The notes under the pieces were generated by a model that saw only the letters and a list, made by a program, of their open reading frames with translations, ran no database searches and was not told the DNA's origin. This document shows, piece by piece, positions 8,176 to 16,757 of a stretch of 64,000 nucleotides of DNA (positions are counted from its first letter, which is position 1; every line of letters starts with the position of its first letter). The translations under genes and the position numbers were made by a program. This DNA is from Paramesorhizobium sp049065735 (GTDB lineage Bacteria > Pseudomonadota > Alphaproteobacteria > Rhizobiales > Rhizobiaceae). The stretch covers positions 1 to 64,000 of the forward strand of contig NZ_JBAKHD010000001.1 of assembly GCF_049065735.1 (NCBI RefSeq), in the 5' to 3' direction.

Positions 8176-9975
8176 ATGAGCGAAAAGAAAATCAGGCATC
8201 TCCGTTCTCAGGAATGGTTCGACAACCCGGACAATCCGGACATGACCGCGCTCTATCTGGAGCGCTACTTGAATTTTGGCCTGACAGCCAAGGAACTGCG
8301 CTCGGGCAAGCCGATCATCGGCATCGCCCAGACCGGCTCCGACCTTTCGCCATGCAATCGTCACCATCTCGAGCTTGCCAAGCGCGTGCGCGACGGCATT
8401 GCCGCTGCCGGCGGCGTGGCGCTGGAGTTCCCGGTTCATCCGATCCAGGAAACCGGCAAGCGCCCAACCGCTTCGCTCGACCGCAACCTTGCCTATCTCG
8501 GCCTGGTCGAGGTGCTTTACGGCTACCCGCTCGACGGCGTGGTCCTGACCATTGGCTGTGACAAGACGACGCCCGCCATGCTGATGGGCGCGGCGACCGT
8601 CAACATCCCGGCCATCGCCCTTTCGGTCGGCCCGATGCTCAATGGCTGGCATCGCGGCGAGCGCACCGGTTCGGGCACCATCGTCTGGAAATCCCGCCAG
8701 CGCCTTGCCGCCGGTGAAATCGACTACGAGCAGTTCATCGACATCGTCGCCTCGTCCGCGCCTTCGGTCGGCTATTGCAACACCATGGGCACCGCCACCA
8801 CCATGAACTCGCTCGCCGAAGCGCTCGGCATGGAGCTTCCGGGCGGCGCGGCCATCCCCGCACCCTATCGCGAGCGCGGCCAGATCGCTTATGAAACCGG
8901 TATGCGCATCGTGGAGATGGTGCGCGAGAACCTGCGCCCGTCGGATATCATGACGCGCGAAGCGTTCGAAAACGCCATTGTCGTCAACTCCGCCATCGGC
9001 GGCTCCACCAACGCGCCGATCCATTTGAACGCCATCGCCCGCCATCTCGGCGTCCAATTGGACAATGACGACTGGCAGGAGCTCGGCCATGAGATCCCGC
9101 TGCTGGTCAATCTCCAGCCGGCTGGCGAATATCTGGGCGAGGATTACCACCATGCCGGCGGCGTGCCCGCGGTCGTGGGTGAGCTGATGAAGGCCGGCAA
9201 GCTGCCGCATCCGGACGCGCTCACCGTCAACGGCAAGAGCATCGGCGAGAATTGCCGCGACGCGGAAAATCTCAACACCGATGTCATCCGCCCGTTCTCG
9301 GCGCCGCTCAAGGAGAAGGCCGGCTTTATCAACCTGAAGGGCAATCTCTTCGATAGCGCCATCATGAAGACCAGCGTCATCTCGCCGGAATTCCGCGACC
9401 GCTACCTGTCGAACCCGAACGATCCCGATGCCTTCGAAGGAACCGCCGTGGTGTTCGACGGGCCGGAGGATTACCATCACCGCATCGACGATCCATCGCT
9501 CGGCATCGATGAAAACTCTATCCTGATCATGCGCGGCACCGGCCCCATCGGCTATCCCGGCGCGGCGGAAGTAGTCAACATGCGCCCGCCCGCAGAGCTC
9601 ATCAAGAGGGGCGTCCACGCTTTGCCTTGCGTCGGCGACGGTCGCCAGTCCGGCACGTCTGGCTCGCCCTCGATCCTCAACGCTTCGCCTGAGGCCGCCG
9701 CCATGGGCGGGCTCGCGCTGGTGAAGTCGGGCGACCGCATCCGCATCGACTTGAACAAGGGCACGGCCAACATCCTCATCCCCGACGAGGAGCTGAACAA
9801 GCGCCGCAGCGATCTGATGGCGGAAGGCGGCTACAAATACCCGCCGCACCAGACGCCCTGGCAGGAGATCCAGCGCGGCATGGTCGACCAGCTCTCCGAA
9901 GGCATGGTGCTGAAGCCCGCGGTCAAGTACCAGCGCATCGCCCAGACCATGGGCCTGCCGCGCGATAACCACTAA
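8176..9975 (+). CDS. IlvD/Edd-family dehydratase, probably L-arabinonate or D-xylonate type
   Basis: 599-residue iron-sulfur dehydratase. Cys60 (SPCNRHH), Cys128 (IGCDKTTPAML, the family signature) and Cys201 (GYCNTMGTA) are placed as cluster ligands, and the SIGGSTNAPIHL motif follows. The N-terminus (LRSQEWFDNPDNPDM) is typical of the pentonate branch rather than of IlvD or 6-phosphogluconate dehydratase. The expected reaction is loss of water from a sugar acid to give a 2-keto-3-deoxy acid. The ATG at 8176 has GAGGAAAG upstream; the longer frame to 8080 has no support. The GguC/AraD1-like gene at 1393 could act in the same pathway. Substrate is uncertain. Confidence 0.85.
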   Translation: MSEKKIRHLRSQEWFDNPDNPDMTALYLERYLNFGLTAKELRSGKPIIGIAQTGSDLSPCNRHHLELAKRVRDGIAAAGGVALEFPVHPIQETGKRPTASLDRNLAYLGLVEVLYGYPLDGVVLTIGCDKTTPAMLMGAATVNIPAIALSVGPMLNGWHRGERTGSGTIVWKSRQRLAAGEIDYEQFIDIVASSAPSVGYCNTMGTATTMNSLAEALGMELPGGAAIPAPYRERGQIAYETGMRIVEMVRENLRPSDIMTREAFENAIVVNSAIGGSTNAPIHLNAIARHLGVQLDNDDWQELGHEIPLLVNLQPAGEYLGEDYHHAGGVPAVVGELMKAGKLPHPDALTVNGKSIGENCRDAENLNTDVIRPFSAPLKEKAGFINLKGNLFDSAIMKTSVISPEFRDRYLSNPNDPDAFEGTAVVFDGPEDYHHRIDDPSLGIDENSILIMRGTGPIGYPGAAEVVNMRPPAELIKRGVHALPCVGDGRQSGTSGSPSILNASPEAAAMGGLALVKSGDRIRIDLNKGTANILIPDEELNKRRSDLMAEGGYKYPPHQTPWQEIQRGMVDQLSEGMVLKPAVKYQRIAQTMGLPRDNH

Positions 9976-9996
9976 GCGCGGATTGGCGATGATTTG

Positions 9997-10032
9997 AAGG
10001 CCGGGGCGGGGAGATTTCCTCGCTCCGGCCTT
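9997..10032 (+). terminator. Hairpin after the dehydratase gene
   Basis: AAGGCCGG pairs with CCGGCCTT, with a second inner stem (GCGGGGA with TCCTCGC), 21 bases after the dehydratase stop and ahead of pgi. Only a short T run follows, so it is a likely but not certain rho-independent terminator. Confidence 0.5.
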
Positions 10033-10090
10033 ACACTTTTCCTCGTCCCGCTCTAGTCTCACCCAACCTTTCGATTCGGGAGTATGCGTG

Positions 10091-11743
10091 ATGAGCAGGA
10101 ACGAGCCTGAAATTGCCGAAGCCGTAGCCGCACTGAAAGCCCATTGGCAGAATGGCGCACTGAGAGACATGCGCGCCGCCTTCGCCGCCGATCCTGAGCG
10201 CTTTGCGCGCTATTCGCTTTCCCTCGACGATCTTCTCCTCGACTGGTCGAAATGCCTCGTCAATGACGAGACCATGCGCCTTCTGAAAAACCTGGCGAAA
10301 GCCGCCGATGTGGAGGGCCGCCGGGCAGCGATGTTCGGGGGAGAGGCGATCAACACCACGGAAGGCCGCGCTGTGCTGCATGTCGCGCTGCGCGATTCGA
10401 CGTCGAAGGAAATCCTCGTCGATGGCGAGAATGTGCTGCCCGCCGTCCGCGAGGTGCTGGACCGTATGGCCGCGTTCTCGAACGGACTTCGCGACGGCAC
10501 CATCAAGGGCGCGACGGGAAAGGCCATCACCGATATCGTCAATATCGGCATCGGCGGCTCGGATCTCGGCCCGGTCATGGCGACGCTGGCGCTCTCGCCC
10601 TATCATGACGGCCCGCGTGCTCATTTCGTCTCCAATATCGACGGCGCGCATATCGCCGATACGTTGGAACTCCTCGATCCCGCGACGACGCTCATCATCG
10701 TCGCCTCCAAGACCTTCACCACCATCGAGACGATGACCAATGCTGAGACCGCCCGCAAATGGGTGGCGGACGCGCTGGGCGAGGCGGCTGTCGGCGCGCA
10801 TTTCGCCGCCGTTTCCACCGCGCTCGAGAAGGTCGCTGCCTTCGGCATCGCGCCCGACCGGGTCTTCGGTTTCTGGGACTGGGTCGGCGGGCGCTATTCC
10901 ATCTGGTCGGCCATCGGCCTGCCGCTGATGATCGCCATCGGGCCAGAAAATTTCCGCCGCTTCCTCGACGGTGCCCATGCCATGGACGTGCATTTCCGCG
11001 ATGCGCCGCTCGAGGAAAACCTGCCTGTCATGCTCGGCCTCGTCGGCTACTGGCACCGTGCCATTTGTGGGTATGGCAGCCGCGCCATCATCCCCTATGC
11101 GCAACGGCTGGCCCGGCTTCCCGCCTATCTCCAGCAGCTCGACATGGAATCGAACGGCAAGAGCGTCATGCTCGACGGCAAGCCGGTTTCCGGGCCTTCC
11201 GGTCCGGTGGTGTGGGGCGAGCCCGGCACCAACGGCCAGCACGCCTTCTTCCAGCTGCTGCATCAGGGCACGGACGTCATTCCGGTGGAGTTCATCCTTG
11301 CCGCAAAGGGGCACGAGCCGCATCTGGCCCACCAGCATGAGATGCTCATCGCCAATTGCCTTGCCCAGTCGGAAGCGCTGATGAAGGGCCGCACGCTTGA
11401 TGAGGCGCGGGCGCAGCTCACCGCCAAGGGCATGAGCGAAGCGGATGTCGAGCGCATCGCGCCCCACCGCGTCTTCTCCGGCAACCGCCCGTCGCTGACC
11501 ATCCTCCATGACCTTCTCGACCCCTATGCCCTTGGCCGGCTCGTGGCGCTTTACGAGCACCGTGTCTTCGTCGAAGCGCAGCTCTTCGGCATCAACGCCT
11601 TCGACCAATGGGGCGTGGAGCTGGGCAAGGAACTGGCGACCGAGCTTCTGCCTGTTGTCTCGGGCGAGAAGAGCGCCGAGGGCCGCGATGCTTCTACGCA
11701 AGGTCTGGTGGCGCATTTGCTGGAGCGGCGGGGTAGGGAGTAG
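10091..11743 (+). CDS. pgi: Glucose-6-phosphate isomerase
   Basis: 550 residues, the usual length for bacterial PGI. It interconverts glucose 6-phosphate and fructose 6-phosphate in the cytoplasm. Signature regions are present: GIGGSDLGPVM for phosphate binding, FGFWDWVGGRYSIWSAIG (PGI signature 1 region), the GTNGQHAFFQLLHQG stretch with the catalytic His, and DQWGVELGK with the catalytic Lys. GGGAG lies eight bases before the ATG at 10091; a GTG three bases earlier is the alternative. It stands alone, flanked by a hairpin and a palindromic repeat. Confidence 0.95.
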   Translation: MSRNEPEIAEAVAALKAHWQNGALRDMRAAFAADPERFARYSLSLDDLLLDWSKCLVNDETMRLLKNLAKAADVEGRRAAMFGGEAINTTEGRAVLHVALRDSTSKEILVDGENVLPAVREVLDRMAAFSNGLRDGTIKGATGKAITDIVNIGIGGSDLGPVMATLALSPYHDGPRAHFVSNIDGAHIADTLELLDPATTLIIVASKTFTTIETMTNAETARKWVADALGEAAVGAHFAAVSTALEKVAAFGIAPDRVFGFWDWVGGRYSIWSAIGLPLMIAIGPENFRRFLDGAHAMDVHFRDAPLEENLPVMLGLVGYWHRAICGYGSRAIIPYAQRLARLPAYLQQLDMESNGKSVMLDGKPVSGPSGPVVWGEPGTNGQHAFFQLLHQGTDVIPVEFILAAKGHEPHLAHQHEMLIANCLAQSEALMKGRTLDEARAQLTAKGMSEADVERIAPHRVFSGNRPSLTILHDLLDPYALGRLVALYEHRVFVEAQLFGINAFDQWGVELGKELATELLPVVSGEKSAEGRDASTQGLVAHLLERRGRE

Positions 11744-11764
11744 TTTTGGCGCGCTGGCGGGACA

Positions 11765-11927
11765 GCGCCCCCCTCTGTCCTGCCGGACATCTCCCCCGCA
11801 AGGGGGGAGATTGGCTGACACGGCTCACGGCGCCCATCCAGCACGGTTTGCGATTGGCACCGAGCGTCCATGAAGGCGTAATCTCCCCCCTTGCGGGGGA
11901 GATGCCCGGCAGGGCAGAGGGGGGCGC
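11765..11927. repeat. RIME/Bru-RS-like palindromic repeat, copy B
   Basis: 163 base element directly after pgi with long imperfect inverted ends (left arm TCCTGCCGGACAT, right arm ATGCCCGGCAGGG) and the same AGGGGGGAGATT inner repeats as copy A. The central 70 bases are related to copy A (TTTGCGATTGG and GGCGTAATC shared), so whole elements, not only arms, are copied. Confidence 0.75.
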
Positions 11928-11989
11928 GTCGCGATTCCGTTGGAACATAATTTGCGCTACAACTGAAATGCGTAGTCAGAAGAATTAGC

Positions 11990-13051
11990 ATGAACACCGA
12001 AACCATCACCTTCCCCGGCGACGTCCCCGGCAACGCCATCGAACTCCGCATCCTGCGCTTTACAGGCAGCGACAAACACGCCCCCGACGCATACCTGCAA
12101 TCCGCCCTCCACGGCGCAGAACTTCCGGGACAGGCGGCGCTGCATTTCCTCGTGCCGATGCTGGAGAAGGCGGAGGCGGAAGGGCGCATTGCGGGCAATA
12201 TCACCATCGTCCCGCAGGCGAACCCCATCGGCTCCAACCAATGGATGGCCTATCAGCATCTCGGCCGGTTCGAGTTCTTTACCCAGACCAATTTCAACCG
12301 CGCCTTTCCCCTGCTGCCGGATTTCGACACATCCGAACTCGTCGCCACCGACGCGCCTGTGCCGCTCGCCCAGCGGCTGAAGGCGGCGCTGTTGCGGCTT
12401 GCTTTGCCGCATGAGATCGTGCTCGACCTCCATTGCGACGACCAGAGCGAGAACTATCTCTACATCCACAAGGACTTCCTGCCCGATATGCTCGATCTGG
12501 CGAGCGCGCTGGGTTCCAAGGCCATTCTCGCCTGGGATTCCACCGCCGACGCCGCCTTCGAGGAGGCCTGCGCCTATCCCGTGCTGCAATTGCCGGCAGA
12601 CCAGCGCAACATGAAGCGCCGCGCCGTCACCACGGTCGAGTTCCGCGGCCTTGCCGATGTCGGCTTCGACACGGGCCGCGCGGACGCCGAAGGCCTCTAC
12701 CGCTTCCTCGCCCATCGCGGCGTGGTCAGGGACGACGGCGTCAAGCTCGCCCACAGTTTCAACGGCCCGGTGACGCCGCTGGAAAATGTCGAGATGGTTC
12801 GCGCGCCGCAGGGCGGCATGGTGCTTTATCATGTCGGGCTCGGCGACGAGGTGGCCGAGGGTGACAGTCTCGTCACCATCGTCACCCGTCCGGGTGACCC
12901 CTCGGGCGACATCACGCTCACCGCGCCGCAGGCAGGGCGCATCCTCACCCGCCGCAGCGTGCGCTATATCAGGCGCGGCGACGATCTCCTGAAGCTGCTC
13001 GGAAGCCGGCCCTCCGATGTCGTCAAGCGCCCCGGCACGCTGGAGGCATGA
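11990..13051 (+). CDS. Succinylglutamate desuccinylase/aspartoacylase-family protein
   Basis: 353-residue M14-like metallo-hydrolase. The zinc ligands are visible as His41 and Glu44 in LHGAELPG and His148 in LDLHCDD; a conserved ANPIGSNQW stretch and a C-terminal beta barrel (GMVLYHVGLGDEVAEGD, lipoyl-like) follow. Family members remove acyl groups from amino acids or derivatives; which substrate is used here is not clear. Its stop overlaps the region just before the HAD phosphatase start, so the two genes are co-transcribed and may act in one pathway. Confidence 0.82.
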   Translation: MNTETITFPGDVPGNAIELRILRFTGSDKHAPDAYLQSALHGAELPGQAALHFLVPMLEKAEAEGRIAGNITIVPQANPIGSNQWMAYQHLGRFEFFTQTNFNRAFPLLPDFDTSELVATDAPVPLAQRLKAALLRLALPHEIVLDLHCDDQSENYLYIHKDFLPDMLDLASALGSKAILAWDSTADAAFEEACAYPVLQLPADQRNMKRRAVTTVEFRGLADVGFDTGRADAEGLYRFLAHRGVVRDDGVKLAHSFNGPVTPLENVEMVRAPQGGMVLYHVGLGDEVAEGDSLVTIVTRPGDPSGDITLTAPQAGRILTRRSVRYIRRGDDLLKLLGSRPSDVVKRPGTLEA

Positions 13052-13773
13052 TGGCGTCGAACCTCAACGCCATCAAGGCCATTCTCTTCGACAAGGACGG
13101 CACGCTCGTCGATTTCGACCGCACCTGGTTCGGCATCTCGCAGGAGCTTGCACGCCGCGCCGCCGGAGGCGACGAGGCGAGGGCGCGCATCCTCTTGGAA
13201 GAGGGCGGCTATGACTGGTCGGCCCAGTGTTTCCGCGCCAATTCGGTGATTGCGGCGGGAACGGTCGAGAATATCGTCGATCTCTGGCACCCGACCGAAA
13301 GCCCGGCGGCCCGCGCAGCCCTGATCCGCGACTATGATGATTACGCCGTCAGCGAAGGCGCGCGCGCCGCTATCGCCATCGAGGGAATGCGCGAGGCGCT
13401 GGAGGCCTTGCGCGCCAAGGGCTACCGGCTCGGCATCGCCACTAACGATTCCGAAGCCGGCGCGCGGGCAACGGCGGAGGCGCTGGGAATTGCCGCGCTG
13501 TTCGATGTCTTCATCGGCTACGACACGGCTCTACGCCCAAAACCCCACCCCGACCCGCTTTTGTATTTCGCCGAAAGGCTCGGACTGAACCCGCATCAGA
13601 TCGCCATGGTAGGCGATAATCTGCACGATCTGGAAACCGCCCGTGCGGCTGGCGCAGGCCTCAGCGTCGGCGTGCTCTCCGGCAACAGCCCGCGCGAGGC
13701 GCTGGAGCCCCATGCGGATATGGTGCTGAATTCGGTGGCGGATTTGCCGGGGGTGTTGGCGGGGCGCGGTTGA
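13051..13773 (+). CDS. HAD-family phosphatase, phosphoglycolate phosphatase-like
   Basis: 240 residues with all four HAD motifs: LFDKDGTLVDFD (nucleophile Asp), GIATNDSE, the Lys in LRPKPHPD, and MVGDNLHDLE. A small helical cap lies between motifs I and II, as in phosphoglycolate phosphatases (subfamily IA). Two tandem ATGs overlap the previous stop; GGAGG at 13042-13046 favours the second at 13051. Coupling to the aspartoacylase-like gene is tight. The substrate is not known. Confidence 0.85.
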   Translation: MASNLNAIKAILFDKDGTLVDFDRTWFGISQELARRAAGGDEARARILLEEGGYDWSAQCFRANSVIAAGTVENIVDLWHPTESPAARAALIRDYDDYAVSEGARAAIAIEGMREALEALRAKGYRLGIATNDSEAGARATAEALGIAALFDVFIGYDTALRPKPHPDPLLYFAERLGLNPHQIAMVGDNLHDLETARAAGAGLSVGVLSGNSPREALEPHADMVLNSVADLPGVLAGRG

Positions 13774-13787
13774 TTTGCCGCAAATAG

Positions 13788-13809
13788 GCATATACAATAT
13801 GACATATGC
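13788..13809. promoter_or_regulatory. Inverted repeat before vapB, candidate VapBC operator
   Basis: GCATAT (13788-13793) and ATATGC (13804-13809) form an inverted repeat 15 bases upstream of vapB. VapBC complexes usually repress their own promoter through such sites. The strong AAGGAGG ribosome site follows at once. Confidence 0.5.
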
Positions 13810-13824
13810 TAAGGAGGCGAAGTC

Positions 13825-14097
13825 ATGCCTGTCCCGCAGCCACCATCAAGGCCCAAAGAGGCGAAGTTGTTCCGCAACAACCGCAGCCAGGCGGTGCGGA
13901 TTCCCGTTGAATTTGAATTGCCGGGGGATCGCGTATTGATCCACCGCGAAGGAACAAAGCTTATTATCGAGCCCGTAAGCAAGCCGGCCAACATCATCGA
14001 ATTGCTGGCCGAGTGGAAGAAGGAAGCGCCGCTCGGGCCGGAGGATCAGTTCCCCGATATCGAGGATATGTCGGTGAAGCCCGAGGATATCTTTTGA
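13825..14097 (+). CDS. vapB: VapB-type antitoxin
   Basis: 90 residues. The N-terminal half (LFRNNRSQAVRIPVEFELPG and DRVLIHREGTKLIIEP) is the swapped-hairpin AbrB/SpoVT DNA-binding domain of VapB antitoxins. The acidic C-terminal tail (FPDIEDMSVKPEDIF) would bind and block the toxin. AAGGAGG stands before the ATG. The gene overlaps vapC by four bases. Confidence 0.9.
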   Translation: MPVPQPPSRPKEAKLFRNNRSQAVRIPVEFELPGDRVLIHREGTKLIIEPVSKPANIIELLAEWKKEAPLGPEDQFPDIEDMSVKPEDIF

Positions 14098-14498
14098 ACG
14101 GCTATTTGCTCGATACGAACATCATCAGCGATATGATTCGCAACCCATTCGGCTTGGCGTCGAGCCGTATCGAAAAGGTCGGGCATAAACAAATCTATAC
14201 CAGCATCCTCGTTGCCGCAGAGCTACGCTACGGCGGCGCAAAAAAGGGATCGCCCAAGCTGCTTGCCAGAATCGAGGGCGCGCTTGAAACGATTCCGGTG
14301 CTGCCGATGGATAGGCCGGTTGATCTCGAATATGGCCGCATCCGCGCGGAACTCGAGGCAACCGGGCAAACGATCGGACACAACGACTTGTTGATCGGCG
14401 CCCACGCCTATGCGCTCGGCTTGATACTGGTGACAGACAATATGCGTGAGTTCGTGCGTATTCCCGGTCTCAGGGTGGAGAACTGGCTGGCAGAATAG
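14094..14498 (+). CDS. vapC: VapC-type PIN-domain ribonuclease toxin
   Basis: 134-residue PIN-domain toxin. The acidic metal-binding residues are Asp7 (LLDTN), Glu43 (AAELRYG), Asp98 (HNDLLIGAHA) and Asp115 (VTDNMREF). VapC toxins usually cut initiator tRNA or rRNA. No ATG is placed well: the frame begins at TTG 14094, whose last two bases share the vapB TGA stop (TTGA overlap), with GAGG about eight bases upstream. Translational coupling to vapB is implied. All catalytic residues are kept, so it should be active. Confidence 0.88.
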   Translation: MNGYLLDTNIISDMIRNPFGLASSRIEKVGHKQIYTSILVAAELRYGGAKKGSPKLLARIEGALETIPVLPMDRPVDLEYGRIRAELEATGQTIGHNDLLIGAHAYALGLILVTDNMREFVRIPGLRVENWLAE

Positions 14499-14526
14499 GC
14501 GGCTATCTCCGCAGCGGATAACCGCC
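14498..14526. terminator. Hairpin between vapC and fadD
   Basis: GGCGG pairs with CCGCC and TATC with GATA around the TCCGCAGCGGA core, in the 42 bases between two convergent genes. It may end both transcripts. Confidence 0.45.
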
Positions 14527-14540
14527 TTCCGGCACCTGCC

Positions 14541-16292
14541 TTACTCCCGCAACTCCCGCCGCAAAATCTTGCCCACATTCGTCTTCGGCAGTTCGTTGCG
14601 GAACTCCACGATGCGCGGGCGCTTGTAGTTGGTGAGCCGCTCGGCGCAGAAGGCTTTGACCTCTTCCTCCGTGAGATCAGGGTCGCGGCGCACGACGAAG
14701 AGCTTCACCACCTCGCCGGAATGCTCGTTCGGGATGCCCACCGCCGCGGCTTCGACGATGCCGGGGTGTCCCGCTGCTACTTCCTCGATCTCGTTGGGAT
14801 AGACGTTGAAGCCCGAGACGAGGATCATGTCCTTCTTGCGGTCAACGATCTTGGTGAGGCCGCGCTCGTCCATGAAACCCATGTCGCCGGAGCGGAAGAA
14901 GCCGTCTGCATGGAAGGCTGCCTTCGTCTCGTCGGGGCGGTTCCAGTAGCCCTTCATCACCTGCGGCCCGCGAATGCAGATCTCGCCCACTTCGCCAAGA
15001 GGCAGGTCATTGCCCTCCTCGTCGCGGATGGCGATGTCGGTCGAGGGAAGGGGGAGGCCGATCGTGCCGGTATATTCCGTCGCCTCCAGGCTGTTGGCGG
15101 TGGCGACGGGCGATGTCTCGGAGAGGCCGTAGCCTTCGGTGATATGGCAGCCGGTCATTTCGCGCCAGCGCTCAGCGACGGGGCGCTGCACCGCCATGCC
15201 GCCGCCCAGCGACAGGATCATCGGCTTGAAGTCGATCTTTCGGAAATCCTCATTGTTCATCAGCGCGTTGAACAGCGTGTTGAGGCCGGGGAAGATATGC
15301 GCAGGATATTTTTGCAATTCCTTGACGAAGGCCGGGATATCGCGCGGATTGGCGATGAGCACGTTGCGCGCGCCCTGCTCGATGCCCATCAGCGCGTTCA
15401 CCGTCAGCGCGAAGATGTGATAGAGCGGCAAGGCGCAGATATAGTTGAGGTCCTTCGGCTTGCCCTTGATGCGATAGGCGACCTCCACCCACATATGCAG
15501 CTGCTCGACATTGGCGAGGATGTTGCTGTGGGTGAGCGTTGCGCCCTTGGAAATGCCCGTCGTGCCGCCGGTATATTGCAGGAAGGCGACGTCGGAGGGC
15601 GCCACCTCGGCTGGGGTGAAGCTCTTCGCCGCGCCCTCTGCCAGCGCCGCCTTGAAAGGCACATGGCCGGGCAGGCTCCACGCCGGAACCATCTTCTTGA
15701 CCTTGCGCACCACCAGATTGACGATATGGCCCTTGAAGCCCAGCATGTCGCCCATAGCGGCGACGATGACATGCTTCACCTCAGTTTTCGCCAGCACCTT
15801 CTCCAGCGTCGTGGCGAAGTTTTCGAGGATGATGATCGCCTTCGCTCCGGAATCATTGAGCTGATGCTCCAGTTCGCGCGGCGTATAGAGCGGGTTGACG
15901 TTGACCACGACGAACCCCGCCCGCAATACGGCGGCGATGGCGACGGGATATTGCAGCACGTTCGGCATCATCAGCGCCACACGGTCGCCCTTGACGAGCC
16001 CGCGCGCCTGCAGGAAGGCGGCAAGCGAGGCCGAATGCTTCTCCAGATCGGCATAAGTCAGCGATTTGCCCATGCTGGTAAAGGCGGGCCGCTCGGCGAA
16101 TTTCCGGCAGGATGAGACGATGAGATCGCCGATGGACGAATAGGCCGGCGTCGTCATTTCTGCTTTTACGCCCGCGGGATAGGATTTGAGCCAGACGCGG
16201 TTCCCCCCCCTGGAAGCCTGATCCGCCGCCTCGTTTGCGCCTGTTACCTGCACCCCGGCAGCCTTCGCTGCCGGTGTCTGTTCCTGTGCCAA
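14541..16292 (-). CDS. fadD: Long-chain fatty-acid--CoA ligase
   Basis: 583-residue AMP-forming acyl-CoA ligase. Marks of the family are YTGGTTGISKGATLTH (P-loop, A3), GYGLSETSP (A5), RSGDMGFMDERG (A7) and the C-terminal KTNVGKILRRELRE with the catalytic Lys. It activates fatty acids at the inner membrane for beta-oxidation or lipid synthesis. The start is taken as TTG at 16292, five bases after GGGAGG; the longer frame to 16388 has no ribosome site. A run of eight G (plus-strand C at 16203-16210) falls about 30 codons into the gene. Confidence 0.9.
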   Translation of the reverse strand: MAQEQTPAAKAAGVQVTGANEAADQASRGGNRVWLKSYPAGVKAEMTTPAYSSIGDLIVSSCRKFAERPAFTSMGKSLTYADLEKHSASLAAFLQARGLVKGDRVALMMPNVLQYPVAIAAVLRAGFVVVNVNPLYTPRELEHQLNDSGAKAIIILENFATTLEKVLAKTEVKHVIVAAMGDMLGFKGHIVNLVVRKVKKMVPAWSLPGHVPFKAALAEGAAKSFTPAEVAPSDVAFLQYTGGTTGISKGATLTHSNILANVEQLHMWVEVAYRIKGKPKDLNYICALPLYHIFALTVNALMGIEQGARNVLIANPRDIPAFVKELQKYPAHIFPGLNTLFNALMNNEDFRKIDFKPMILSLGGGMAVQRPVAERWREMTGCHITEGYGLSETSPVATANSLEATEYTGTIGLPLPSTDIAIRDEEGNDLPLGEVGEICIRGPQVMKGYWNRPDETKAAFHADGFFRSGDMGFMDERGLTKIVDRKKDMILVSGFNVYPNEIEEVAAGHPGIVEAAAVGIPNEHSGEVVKLFVVRRDPDLTEEEVKAFCAERLTNYKRPRIVEFRNELPKTNVGKILRRELRE

Positions 16293-16541
16293 TGCTGCCT
16301 CCCTGTCAGTTTCGTTGCGCCGGTCGATCCGCCCGCTGTCTGGCGGGCCCACCAACCGGATATCGCGACAAATGCTCGTCCTCCACATCTATCTACGGTC
16401 AGTTCAGGCTCTCACGCAAGAGTATGACATTGACGTAAGCGTAAAAATTCGGGGGACGCCCACCGCCGGGTGGAAAATTCGCTGTTAGAGTGGTTTGTGT
16501 TTGATGGATCCGTTTTGGGCCGTTGTTATAGTGGAGGCGTT
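16293..16541. other. Region upstream of fadD
   Basis: No convincing gene. It holds the fadD promoter, but no -10/-35 pair stands out. It is followed by the 155 base inverted-repeat element at 16542. Confidence 0.4.
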
Positions 16542-16696
16542 GAGGAATGGATCCCAGTGACAAGCACTGGGATGACGGGTTGCTTTGGCTGCAGGCAAAT
16601 CACCTCCGACGTCCCGCATGGCAGAAGCATATCAGATAGTGGGAAAAAACATCTCCACCTCGTCATTCCAGTGCTTGTCACTGGGATCCATTCCTC
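16542..16696. repeat. MITE-like element with 36 base inverted ends
   Basis: Ends 16542-16577 and 16661-16696 are reverse complements with one mismatch in 36. Each end contains its own small hairpin (CCAGTG, ACAAG, CACTGG). The 83 base centre has no coding capacity. No clear target duplication was seen at the borders. It may be a mobile miniature element or a large structured RNA unit. Confidence 0.7.
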
Positions 16697-16757
16697 TACG
16701 GTCGCATGGGCACAAAGATAAAGAATGAGTCAGCTATCTCCATTACAGGTGGACGCT

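Noticed and set aside
7945..10170. 741-codon minus-strand frame over the dehydratase
   Set aside because: Composition is that of an antisense shadow; the plus-strand gene has all family motifs.
10031..11821. 596-codon minus-strand frame over pgi
   Set aside because: Shadow of a complete, motif-bearing pgi gene.
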